A stretch of 6,932 nt of DNA from an uncultured Ruminococcus sp. (GCA_947177715.1 CAMWVM010000085.1:1-6932); one strand, 5' to 3'. Shown: positions 1-6,461, counted from the first letter of the stretch. The notes: generated by a model from the letters alone, not told the origin. Numbers and translations are program-made.

Positions 1-5
1 ATTTG

Positions 6-359
6 TCATATGCTATCAATAATAAAATAACTTATAATTATTGATAAAATACCTAAGATAACACATATCTTCCCTACCGAAACCTTTTCATTATCATCGT
101 TTGTTAATAATATTGAACCCATTAAAAGTCCTATAAAAGGAATAAATACTGATATAACATAATGAAACATAAACGATTCTTGATTTTCTATGTAACTTTC
201 GTTATTTATATTGGAATTTTGATTATCTACATTTTCTGTAAGCGATTCATTTTGAACATCACTAATTTGTATTGTATCATCACAACCACAAAATAGACAT
301 GCGACTTTATCTTCTGATATAATTTCTTGTCCACAATTAGTACATTTAAAACGACTCAT
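6..359 (-). CDS. small zinc-ribbon membrane protein (117 aa)
   Basis: Hypothetical protein of 117 residues. Residues 6-26 form a zinc-ribbon-like knuckle with paired cysteines C6/C9 and C21/C24, plus C26. An Asn/Glu-rich linker follows (about 30-62), then two hydrophobic helices at about 65-86 and 95-114 with a short NDDNEK-type loop between them. This predicts a membrane protein with a cytoplasmic N-terminal metal-binding domain. The ATG start at 359 is supported by a GGGGG ribosome binding site 6 bases upstream and a perfect promoter at 386-414. The stop is TGA at 8-6. N-terminal zinc ribbons fused to transmembrane helices are common in small Firmicutes proteins of unknown role, and I recognise no specific function. 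It is transcribed against the tail gene and shares its promoter layout with the minus-strand gene at 558-872, so both probably belong to one cassette or regulon. The gene call is secure; the function is unknown. Confidence 0.85.
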   Translation of the reverse strand: MSRFKCTNCGQEIISEDKVACLFCGCDDTIQISDVQNESLTENVDNQNSNINNESYIENQESFMFHYVISVFIPFIGLLMGSILLTNDDNEKVSVGKICVILGILSIIISYFIIDSI

Positions 360-365
360 TTCAAT

Positions 366-370
366 CCCCC
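366..370 (-). promoter_or_regulatory. ribosome binding site of the 117-aa zinc-ribbon gene
   Basis: On the minus strand the sequence reads AAAGGGGG, then six bases, then the ATG at 359. The purine run is a good Shine-Dalgarno match and fixes this start. Confidence 0.7.
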
Positions 371-385
371 TTTAATTTTATTAAT

Positions 386-414
386 ATTATACAATATTTT
401 ATGTTTTTTGTCAA
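386..414 (-). promoter_or_regulatory. consensus sigma-70/SigA promoter of the 117-aa zinc-ribbon gene
   Basis: On the minus strand there is a perfect -35 TTGACA (414-409), a 17-base spacer and a perfect -10 TATAAT (391-386). Twelve of twelve consensus bases at optimal spacing predict strong housekeeping transcription starting near 379, about 20 bases before the start codon. A TGTGAA box and a TAGACCGATATT block (plus-strand sense) lie upstream, at nearly the same distances as in the second minus-strand promoter. Confidence 0.85.
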
Positions 415-419
415 CCAAA

Positions 420-450
420 TTTTACAAAGACTTCACACCTTTTTGTAAAA
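420..450. repeat. inverted repeat just upstream of a -35 box
   Basis: TTTTACAAA (420-428) and its exact reverse complement TTTGTAAAA (442-450) are separated by 13 bases. The dyad begins 6 bases upstream of the -35 box of the 117-aa gene, where an activator or modulator could bind. A third copy of TTTGTAAAA lies at 524-532, within a terminator stem-loop. The sequence is AT-rich, so chance is possible. Confidence 0.45.
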
Positions 451-454
451 TCTT

Positions 455-466
455 TAGACCGATATT
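455..466. repeat. direct repeat copy 1, TAGACCGATATT
   Basis: This 12-base block recurs exactly at 967-978, 512 bases away. In the minus-strand sense it lies 40 bases upstream of the -35 box of the 117-aa gene, and the other copy lies 38 bases upstream of the -35 box of the 104-aa gene. It is either a shared regulatory site or the edge of a duplicated or inserted cassette. Confidence 0.6.
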
Positions 467-499
467 TAATTTAAGACTGGTTTCATCTTAATTAAATAT
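462..499. repeat. AT-rich inverted repeat between the two zinc-ribbon genes
   Basis: The left arm (462-476) and right arm (486-499) are complementary apart from one bulged base, around a 9-base centre CTGGTTTCA. Neither side carries a clean T tract, so it is not an obvious intrinsic terminator. It overlaps the first TAGACCGATATT block and could be a protein-binding dyad or a remnant of a recombination end. Confidence 0.45.
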
Positions 500-504
500 T
501 AGAT

Positions 505-535
505 AAAAAATACACTCCTACATTTTGTAAAAGTG
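505..535 (-). terminator. intrinsic terminator after the 104-aa zinc-ribbon gene
   Basis: On the minus strand, CACTTTTAC (535-527) pairs with GTAGGAGTG (521-513) using two G-U pairs, giving a 9-bp stem with a 5-base loop. It is followed by TA and six T residues (510-505). It begins 22 bases after the stop of the 558-872 gene, so the two minus-strand genes are separate transcription units. Confidence 0.7.
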
Positions 536-557
536 CATATTTATAATCTATTTTTAC

Positions 558-872
558 TTACCACTTATAACCGCAGTTCTTACATTTAAATTGCTTCCCT
601 ACTTTACCGCTTGCCAATCCAAAAGCTGCAACTGATACCCCACGTTCTAATGTATCAATTTTACTTATATTATCGGAACCACAAGTTGGACATCGTGGTT
701 TGTTTTTCTCAGATTCTTCTCTAATTTTTTCTACGGCTTTTAGATAAGAATCTTCACTACCATATTTTTTCACACCATTTTTATGCTCTAAATGAATAAC
801 AAAACGAACCCAAAGAATTAACAATCCAATACATATAATTAATAAAATCCAAGGTAATAGTACATTACTCAA
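558..872 (-). CDS. small membrane-anchored zinc-ribbon protein (104 aa)
   Basis: Hypothetical protein of 104 residues. It has one N-terminal membrane helix (about 4-27, LLPWILLIICIGLLILW), a charged linker with a likely helix (about 30-58), and a C-terminal zinc ribbon with C61/C64 and C97/C100. The tail motif GLASGKVGKQFKCKNCGYKW resembles the ending of many small Firmicutes zinc-ribbon proteins. I chose the TTG at 872 because AGGAGG lies 7 bases before it and a perfect promoter lies just upstream. The open frame extends back to an ATG at 1010, but that would place the promoter and ribosome binding site inside the coding region. The stop is TAA at 560-558, followed by a terminator. Its domain order is the mirror image of the 117-aa neighbour (helix then ribbon, versus ribbon then helices), so the two are not simple paralogues despite similar promoters. 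Function unknown. Confidence 0.85.
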   Translation of the reverse strand: MSNVLLPWILLIICIGLLILWVRFVIHLEHKNGVKKYGSEDSYLKAVEKIREESEKNKPRCPTCGSDNISKIDTLERGVSVAAFGLASGKVGKQFKCKNCGYKW

Positions 873-879
873 AACAATC

Positions 880-885
880 CCTCCT
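880..885 (-). promoter_or_regulatory. ribosome binding site that sets a TTG start
   Basis: AGGAGG on the minus strand (885-880), 7 bases before the TTG at 872. This near-perfect Shine-Dalgarno sequence decides in favour of the TTG over the ATG 138 bases upstream. Confidence 0.8.
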
Positions 886-899
886 AGTTTATATAAATT

Positions 900-928
900 A
901 TTATACCATTTATATGTTTTTATGTCAA
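900..928 (-). promoter_or_regulatory. consensus sigma-70/SigA promoter of the 104-aa zinc-ribbon gene
   Basis: On the minus strand there is a perfect -35 TTGACA (928-923), a 17-base spacer and a perfect -10 TATAAT (905-900). An A/T tract directly upstream of the -35 box resembles an UP element. The promoter lies inside the open frame of the oppositely oriented tape-measure gene, so the beginning of that frame is regulatory DNA and not tail coding sequence. Confidence 0.85.
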
Positions 929-3900
929 CAAAAAAAATATTTTGATTCACAACAGAATATTTTAAATAGACCGATATTAAATTACAACGTTGAGAAAAAA
1001 CAATTGACATCTTTAGGTACTGTGATTCATAAAGCAGGAGAAAATTTTAATTTTGCTACTTTAAAAGCAAAAGGATTTCAAACTATTAGTAATTTAATAG
1101 CTGGTACTTTATCTACATTAGCTATTGGGATGCTATCTTGGGGAATAAATGAACTTATTGAAAATGTTGTTAAAGCCGAAGAAAAAGCAAAACAGGCCGC
1201 ACAGGAATTAGCAAGTGAAGCTGCTGAAAATGTACAAAATTACAAAGATGAACAACAAGCTATTGATAGCCTTTTTGAAAGATATACTAATGTAATTACT
1301 TCTACAGATGATATGTCTCAAAAGAAAAGCAATCTTAAAACTATTCAAGATGAACTAGTTCAATCGTATGGTGAAGAGGCAGAGGCTCTTGATTTAGTAA
1401 ATCAAAAATACTCTGATGTTTTAGCAGCTAAGAATACAAAAGACAGAGATGAAGCACAAAAGGTTGTTGATGAAAATCAGGCTGTTTATGAAATAGCTAA
1501 AGACTCCAATGAATTTGATTATAAAGACTGGCGCAACAGATATGAAAAGGAAGTTCGTTCGTCGGCAGGTAAAAGCAGTGAAAAAATATTTGCACTACAA
1601 GATGAATATAGGAAATATTCATCATCAGCAACAAGTACAGGTTGGGGTGTTTGGAGTGATAAAGATGTTACCAATGCAAAAGAAATTGCATCCAGTTTAG
1701 AATCTATTCATTTAGATTTAAAAGATTCTAATCAAATTAGGGTTTCTGGATCATTACAAGAACAATTAAGTTTTTGGAAACAATTTCAAGCTGTATATAA
1801 ACAGTCTGATGAATATGATTCTGATTGGAATGAAGAAATCCAAAATGAAATTACTCGTCTTACAAATTTAAAGGAAGTTTATGAAGAAGTTTCTAATGCA
1901 AAGAAAATTTTAACAAATGCGGATTTATCAGATTCAATGAAATCTGACATAGATGAAGTTACAGAATTATACGAAAAATTGAAATCCCCATCTACAGGGT
2001 CAGAAAGAATATCGCTTTCTGAAGAATTTGAAACTCTGAAAGATTCTCTTTATAATCAAGCTGGTGATAACAGTTCAATAAAAGATGATTTAGATACATT
2101 CTTTGAATCTATTGAAACATCTTTAGAACAATCTAAAATAAAGATTTCAACTGAAATTTCTCAGTATTCAAACTCTCTGAAGGAATTTGTTGACGAAACC
2201 TTACCTGATGTACTATCTCAGATTGATAAATATAATTCTGCTATAAATTCACTTTCTAACGGTGAAAGTATTTCTCGTGATACTATGCTTGAACTACTGG
2301 AAATAGATTCAAGTCTTGCAAGTTCATTCACTTCCACTGCTGACGGTTATACCATTGATATATCCAAAATTAAAAGTGCAAAAGAAGCATTAATCAAAAC
2401 TAATAAGGATTTAATACAAACTGACATTGATAGCGTTAAGACTTCCCTTGATAAGGCTAATAAGCAAATTAAAGTTAGTCAAGAAAAGGCTAAGATTGCA
2501 CAAGAAAATTATGACCGTGCAGTTAAAGAACGATATGCAAGTAGTGTAATTGATAAATATTATCAAAACCTACAGGAAGCCAATAATGAATTAAAGAACA
2601 ACAAAGATAATGCAAAAGAATTAGAAGATGTTTTAGCACAATGGACTGTATATTCATCTACTTTTGAAAAAGATGTATCAAAGTCAGCTGTTTCCATAGG
2701 TAAGAACACCGACTTAATGAACTCTTACCTGAAACTACAGCAAAATAAAATTGAGAAAATCACCGATAAACTTGAAGATGAAAAGAAAGCACAAGAGAAT
2801 ATCCTTGATAATCTTAAAGCACAAAAGGAAGAACTCGAAAAGCAAAAAGAAACCCTTGAAGAAATTGTTGCTGATTATGAAACTGCTGGCAGTGTCGTTG
2901 ATTCATTCCTTGAAGATAAAATTAACTCTTTAACTGAAGAACAAGAACGCTTACAAAAGAGTTATGATGATGAACGTAATGATGTTGAAAGCAAATATGA
3001 TAAAGAAATTTCAGCACTGCAATCTAAAAATGATGAAATCAATAAATCTATTGAACTCAAAAAAGCTGAAGACGCTTTATACAATGCAAAAAACACTGAA
3101 GTACGTTATTATTCAGGTAATGGTTGGCGTAGGGGTACTGATGCTTCCGCTATAGCTGAAAAGCAGCAAGATGTTGATTCTATTAAGCGTGATATTCAGA
3201 TTTCCAATCTTGAAAAAGAACGTGACAATGCACTTGAAGCTATTGACAACCGTAAAGACAATGACAGTCGTTTAAATACTATAGATGCTGAAATTCAAAA
3301 GTATTCTGATTATAAACAAGCCTTTGCCGATATGGTACAGTCATATACCAATAATCAAAATGACTTAACTGCTCAACGTATTTTAGGGACAAACTGGCAT
3401 GAACGAGTATTAAATACTGACACAGGTTTAATTCAAACTTACGGTACTAACTATAACAACTATCAAAGACAGCTTAATGTTGATATTGTGAATGAGATAG
3501 CTGACAAAGAAAAAGCTATACAAGAGCAAGAGAAAGTTATTTCAGCAAAACAAACTGAAATTGACAGTTGGGCAGATTATTCAGATCAGCTAGCTACTTG
3601 GACGGAAGAAATAAGCGGTACAAATGAAGAATATCTTAACAACTTAAGGGCAGCTGGAGTTTCAGAGGAAAAAATTCTTGATGACAGAGTAGATACCTTT
3701 GCAGAATTCAAGAAAAGAATGTCTGAGTTGGCTAAGTTGCCTATTGATGCTTCAAATGAACAGATTGACAATGCGGCTAACAGTAATAGTAATCAAAACA
3801 AGATTACAACAGGAGGCTACTCAGGAGCAACCCCACCGAAGCAAACTACAGCCGCTAAGAAATATAGACTATATTATGTCAACAAGGACAACACTGAAGT

Positions 3901-4408
3901 AACTATTGCCGTTGGTTCTTTACAATCTATGAAAGATAACAAGCAAGAGCAAATAGATAAATACGTAAATAATGATGCTGATTTAAAAAATCTGTTTGGT
4001 TATAACTCTAACGGTAATGCTCCAACCTCTGCAAAAAGACAATTTTTAAATCAGAAGATAAGAATTGTACCTTATGCAAAGGGCGGTGTTAATAGTGTAA
4101 CTGGACTGGCATGGCTTGACGGAACACCACAAAAATCTGAAACTATTTTTAATGCTAATTCAAGCAAAAAGCTATTCAACCTTGTATCTGGCAGTAAAGA
4201 TTTATCTCAATATGTTGCCGATAATATTAATAATAACATAAATGAAATGATTAAAATTAATGGTTCAGGCAAGTCAATGGGCAATGCCATTCATAATGAA
4301 TTTATATTTACTGGCAATATTCAGGCTAACAATTATGCTGAGTTTGAAAATTGCATGAACACTTATTTGACGAAAGTTCAACAAGATATTTGGACTGGCA
4401 GAAGGTAA
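914..4408 (+). CDS. phage tail tape-measure protein, 5'-truncated or rearranged
   Basis: Tape-measure proteins set tail length and are threaded through the tail tube in siphophages and myophages. The open frame is 1164 codons. A hydrophobic segment (about 55-86, with LIAGTLSTLAIGMLSWGI) leads into a very long helical, coiled-coil-rich body (about 88-960) full of Lys, Glu and Gln. A motif with GNGWRRGTD near residues 735-743 is of a type I know from tape-measure proteins of Firmicutes gut phages. The C-terminus has YAKGG (about 1055) and TGLAWLDGT (about 1064-1072), also typical of the family. No good start exists: the ATG at 914 lies in the spacer of a minus-strand promoter and has no ribosome binding site. 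Sequence resembling a tape measure begins only near 980-1030. The usual N-terminal region before the hydrophobic segment is missing, so the gene is truncated or the junction is an assembly error. A terminator follows. Confidence 0.88.
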   Translation: MFLCQQKKYFDSQQNILNRPILNYNVEKKQLTSLGTVIHKAGENFNFATLKAKGFQTISNLIAGTLSTLAIGMLSWGINELIENVVKAEEKAKQAAQELASEAAENVQNYKDEQQAIDSLFERYTNVITSTDDMSQKKSNLKTIQDELVQSYGEEAEALDLVNQKYSDVLAAKNTKDRDEAQKVVDENQAVYEIAKDSNEFDYKDWRNRYEKEVRSSAGKSSEKIFALQDEYRKYSSSATSTGWGVWSDKDVTNAKEIASSLESIHLDLKDSNQIRVSGSLQEQLSFWKQFQAVYKQSDEYDSDWNEEIQNEITRLTNLKEVYEEVSNAKKILTNADLSDSMKSDIDEVTELYEKLKSPSTGSERISLSEEFETLKDSLYNQAGDNSSIKDDLDTFFESIETSLEQSKIKISTEISQYSNSLKEFVDETLPDVLSQIDKYNSAINSLSNGESISRDTMLELLEIDSSLASSFTSTADGYTIDISKIKSAKEALIKTNKDLIQTDIDSVKTSLDKANKQIKVSQEKAKIAQENYDRAVKERYASSVIDKYYQNLQEANNELKNNKDNAKELEDVLAQWTVYSSTFEKDVSKSAVSIGKNTDLMNSYLKLQQNKIEKITDKLEDEKKAQENILDNLKAQKEELEKQKETLEEIVADYETAGSVVDSFLEDKINSLTEEQERLQKSYDDERNDVESKYDKEISALQSKNDEINKSIELKKAEDALYNAKNTEVRYYSGNGWRRGTDASAIAEKQQDVDSIKRDIQISNLEKERDNALEAIDNRKDNDSRLNTIDAEIQKYSDYKQAFADMVQSYTNNQNDLTAQRILGTNWHERVLNTDTGLIQTYGTNYNNYQRQLNVDIVNEIADKEKAIQEQEKVISAKQTEIDSWADYSDQLATWTEEISGTNEEYLNNLRAAGVSEEKILDDRVDTFAEFKKRMSELAKLPIDASNEQIDNAANSNSNQNKITTGGYSGATPPKQTTAAKKYRLYYVNKDNTEVTIAVGSLQSMKDNKQEQIDKYVNNDADLKNLFGYNSNGNAPTSAKRQFLNQKIRIVPYAKGGVNSVTGLAWLDGTPQKSETIFNANSSKKLFNLVSGSKDLSQYVADNINNNINEMIKINGSGKSMGNAIHNEFIFTGNIQANNYAEFENCMNTYLTKVQQDIWTGRR
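967..978. repeat. direct repeat copy 2, TAGACCGATATT
   Basis: Exact second copy of the block at 455-466. In the minus-strand sense it lies 38 bases upstream of the -35 box of the 104-aa gene. It also lies inside the open frame of the tape-measure gene, near the likely junction with true tail sequence. Confidence 0.6.
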
Positions 4409-4445
4409 ATATATCATTATTCTCCTACAATAATATTTTTAGCAT

Positions 4446-4470
4446 ACAGCAGTCGCAGGGCTGCTGTTTT
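4446..4470 (+). terminator. intrinsic terminator after the tape-measure gene
   Basis: ACAGCAG (4446-4452) pairs with CTGCTGT (4461-4467) around an 8-base loop TCGCAGGG, followed by a short T tract (4467-4470). It starts 37 bases after the tape-measure stop and 20 bases before the next promoter, so it separates the tail transcript from the accessory operon. The T tract is short and termination may be partial. Confidence 0.65.
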
Positions 4471-4490
4471 GCTATATCTCCCTTAAAAAT

Positions 4491-4519
4491 TTGACTTTTT
4501 CTGATATTAAGTGTATAAT
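4491..4519 (+). promoter_or_regulatory. promoter of the STAS/ATPase operon
   Basis: -35 TTGACT (4491-4496), a 17-base spacer and -10 TATAAT (4514-4519): eleven of twelve consensus bases. Transcription should start near 4526, giving a leader of only about 14 bases. The operon therefore has its own promoter behind the tail-gene terminator, as expected for a phage moron or an independently expressed accessory cassette. Confidence 0.8.
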
Positions 4520-4540
4520 TACACTAAAGGTGTGATTATA
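4514..4540. promoter_or_regulatory. 27-bp dyad, candidate operator over the -10 box and leader
   Basis: TATAATTACAC (4514-4524) and GTGTGATTATA (4530-4540) are reverse complements at 10 of 11 positions, around the 5-base centre TAAAG. The dyad covers the -10 box, the expected transcription start, the ribosome binding site and the first base of the start codon. The left arm would lie mostly outside the transcript, so it is better explained as a DNA operator for a dimeric repressor than as an RNA hairpin. No repressor gene is recognised in this window. Confidence 0.55.
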
Positions 4541-5541
4541 TGCGAAAATATTCAACAAGTTTAAAAAAATGGCATGATAGACATTGCAGACTCTATCAAA
4601 AAAAGAAAAGAATTAAAATAAATCGTTATTTGATTCATCAAAAATATAAACCACAAAAATATAAATTTACGGCGCCTATGATTTTTTCGCTAATTAATAA
4701 CAGAGAAGAAACTGAGATTTTTTTCAACAGTATTTTAGATATATATGCAAAAAAGAATTCGACAAAAAGTAAGTCATTTAATACAATGTATTTTGATTTA
4801 TCGCAAGTCGAAAAAATATCTCCAGATGCAATTATGTATTTAATTGCTTTGGTAAATAATATCAAGTATAAAATATCTAAAAAGTTTTTTGTTCAGGGAA
4901 GCTTTCCTAAAAATGAAGATGCGAAGAAAATTCTTATAGATTTTGGTTTTTTGAATTATGTTAACTCTCAATCCATAACTGGCATAAAACCGAAAAACGA
5001 ATTAATTCAAATAATAAGTGGCTGTAAAGTCGATCCTGACAGAGCAGCTGAAATTATTGATTTCATAAAAGCTCATTCGGAATGTAATTCTTTACAACTA
5101 AAAAAGATATACACCTTAATAATTGAAATAATGGCAAATACAGTACAACACGCATACAATGACAATGAAGTTCTTTTTCCTAATTGGTATATATGCGTTA
5201 ATACTGGTAATAATATTGAAATGACAATACTTGATACCGGATCAGGTATACCGTCAACTGTGTCTGGTAGATTTAAAGATATTTTATATTACGCATTACC
5301 TGATAGAGAAAGTAGGATTATTTCATCGGCATTGGATGGAGATTTCCGAACAGAAACGAAACAAAAATATAGAGGTAAAGGGCTTCCTTGTGTTGTAGAG
5401 TGTTACAATAATAATTATATTAATGAGATGCTCATTATTTCAGGTAAAGGCAGTACAATTCTTAGATCGAATTCAAATGACAGAGTTTTGAAAGACTCAA
5501 AAGAGTCATTTTTGGGAACTATATTTTTGTTTTCTATATGA
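4540..5541 (+). CDS. STAS-like domain and GHKL (histidine-kinase-type) ATPase fusion protein
   Basis: A 333-residue protein with three parts. Residues 1-40 are a strongly basic tail. Residues about 41-145 look like a STAS fold, with the core strand MYFDLSQVEKISPDAIMYLI at 83-102. Residues about 185-333 are a GHKL ATPase: N box with E196, N200 and H204 (EIMANTVQHAY), G1 box DTGSGIP (232-238), glycine motif RGKGLP (278-283) and closing GTIFLF (326-331). No histidine-kinase dimerisation and phosphoacceptor region is seen. This favours a SpoIIAB/RsbW-like Ser/Thr kinase or an ATP-driven switch over a two-component kinase. It is the first gene of a three-gene operon with its own promoter and candidate operator. 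AAAGG lies 9 bases before the ATG. The next gene encodes a DUF4325 STAS-like protein, the natural partner for such an ATPase. The domain calls are firm; partner switching and any role in host or phage control are inference. Confidence 0.88.
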   Translation: MRKYSTSLKKWHDRHCRLYQKKKRIKINRYLIHQKYKPQKYKFTAPMIFSLINNREETEIFFNSILDIYAKKNSTKSKSFNTMYFDLSQVEKISPDAIMYLIALVNNIKYKISKKFFVQGSFPKNEDAKKILIDFGFLNYVNSQSITGIKPKNELIQIISGCKVDPDRAAEIIDFIKAHSECNSLQLKKIYTLIIEIMANTVQHAYNDNEVLFPNWYICVNTGNNIEMTILDTGSGIPSTVSGRFKDILYYALPDRESRIISSALDGDFRTETKQKYRGKGLPCVVECYNNNYINEMLIISGKGSTILRSNSNDRVLKDSKESFLGTIFLFSI

Positions 5542-5559
5542 ATGAGGAGGTAATTAATT

Positions 5560-5880
5560 GTGATTATAATAAAAATACGTGATGATTTCACCAAGTCACC
5601 TGGAGGAAGATTAATTGAAGAAGGTGCTTATTCAGGAGAATTGTTCAGAAATAACATATTAAGTCCAAAGTATAAAGAGGCTTTGGAGAAAAACGAAAAA
5701 CTAATAGTAGATCTTGATGGATGTTATGGTTTTGCTACTTCTTTTTTGGAAGAGGCTTTTGGAGGACTATGCCGAGAGTTAAAAGATAACAATATATTAA
5801 AGCATATAGAAATTATTTCTGAAGACGAACCAGGTCTTGTTGAGGATATAGAGTCATACGTAAAAAAAGCTTTGAAATAA
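5560..5880 (+). CDS. STAS-like protein of the DUF4325 type
   Basis: A 106-residue single-domain protein. The pattern of a buried strand ending in VDLDG (50-54) followed by GFATSFLEEAFGG (57-69) is the hallmark of DUF4325, a STAS-like family often encoded beside GHKL ATPases. In classical STAS antagonists (SpoIIAA, RsbV) a serine at the equivalent turn is phosphorylated by the partner kinase. Here T60 and S61 lie at that turn and are candidate acceptors, which is inference. The start is GTG at 5560, with GAGGAGG (5544-5550) 9 bases upstream. The gap to the preceding ATPase gene is 18 bases, which suggests translational coupling and roughly matched amounts of the two proteins. No membrane segment is present, so it is probably cytoplasmic. 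Its most likely role is the switch partner of the upstream ATPase. Confidence 0.87.
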   Translation: MIIIKIRDDFTKSPGGRLIEEGAYSGELFRNNILSPKYKEALEKNEKLIVDLDGCYGFATSFLEEAFGGLCRELKDNNILKHIEIISEDEPGLVEDIESYVKKALK

Positions 5881-5896
5881 TAATGGAGGATGTAAG

Positions 5897-6415
5897 TTGA
5901 AAAAAATAATTATTGCTATTCCATTTATTGTAATTCTATGTGTATCAGGATTAAGCATATGGAAACATGGTTGGAAAGATTTTTTTGATATTAATATAGC
6001 AAATGTTTTGACATTATCAACGGCAATTATATTCACATTCTTGTTAACGCAAAAGAAAAATGAAGACCATCGTTTTCGAGATTCAATAGTTCGACTTCTA
6101 GAAAATTTGCAAACCAGAATTAATGATAATTTAATTAATTCTGGCTTCAACGAAGAAAGCATGCTCAAATTACAACAAGAGATGAGAACTATTAGAAATG
6201 CGATATATGCTTTTCGATCGGTGAAGAACAAGTTAAATATAGCAACTGAAATAGATTATATAGAAAGTCAGTTTAATACATACAAAGATGTGATTGACAA
6301 TCATATTTGTAATTACGTGTATCTTGAAGAATCAAGTATAGATCTTTCTAACTATGTAGCATTAATGAGTTCTAAAATTACCGAAACAATCGTTAAGATT
6401 TACACTCCCGAGTGA
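5897..6415 (+). CDS. two-helix membrane protein with C-terminal helical domain, third gene of the operon
   Basis: A 172-residue protein of no recognised family. Helix 1 spans about 4-22 (IIIAIPFIVILCVSGLSIW), a short loop with KHGWKDFF follows, and helix 2 spans about 35-52. After a KKNEDHRFR positive patch come about 115 mainly helical residues, probably cytoplasmic, with a heptad-like stretch at about 60-115. The start is TTG at 5897, supported by GGAGGAT (5885-5891) and a 16-base gap from the preceding stop. A longer antisense frame (5854-6231) lacks such support. An intrinsic terminator begins 46 bases after the TGA stop. Co-transcription with an ATPase and a STAS-like protein suggests it is the membrane output, sensor or anchor of the module. 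The gene call is good; the function is unknown, and a pore-forming or exclusion role would be speculation. Confidence 0.82.
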   Translation: MKKIIIAIPFIVILCVSGLSIWKHGWKDFFDINIANVLTLSTAIIFTFLLTQKKNEDHRFRDSIVRLLENLQTRINDNLINSGFNEESMLKLQQEMRTIRNAIYAFRSVKNKLNIATEIDYIESQFNTYKDVIDNHICNYVYLEESSIDLSNYVALMSSKITETIVKIYTPE

Positions 6416-6425
6416 CTGTATCTCA

Positions 6426-6454
6426 TTGAAAACATACAATAGAAAATTTATAAT
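6426..6454 (+). promoter_or_regulatory. possible promoter at the end of the operon
   Basis: TTGAAA (6426-6431), a 17-base spacer and TATAAT (6449-6454). The expected start, near 6461, falls at the foot of the terminator hairpin at 6462-6485. If active, it would make a short RNA with a 5' hairpin running into the 36-residue gene and ending at 6806. In AT-rich DNA this could be chance. Confidence 0.4.
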
Positions 6455-6461
6455 TGATCTC

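Noticed and set aside
873..1010. N-terminal extension of the 104-aa zinc-ribbon protein to an ATG at 1010
   Set aside because: It would run through a perfect promoter (900-928) and a strong ribosome binding site (880-885); the TTG at 872 fits all signals.
914..4408. Structural maintenance or surface coiled-coil protein instead of a tape measure
   Set aside because: The early hydrophobic segment, the GNGWRRGTD motif and the YAKGG / TGLAWLDGT C-terminus fit tape-measure proteins; no ATPase or anchor motif is present.
4638..4865. Antisense 75-codon hydrophobic frame
   Set aside because: It is a shadow of the AT-rich coding strand of the STAS/ATPase gene, with no start signals.
4540..5541. Two-component sensor histidine kinase
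   Set aside because: No conserved phosphoacceptor histidine region, no sensor membrane segment and no response regulator nearby; a STAS-like domain precedes the ATPase.
5854..6231. Antisense 125-codon frame opposite the third operon gene
   Set aside because: No ribosome binding site or promoter, and it is fully opposed by a gene with a ribosome binding site, membrane helices and operon spacing.
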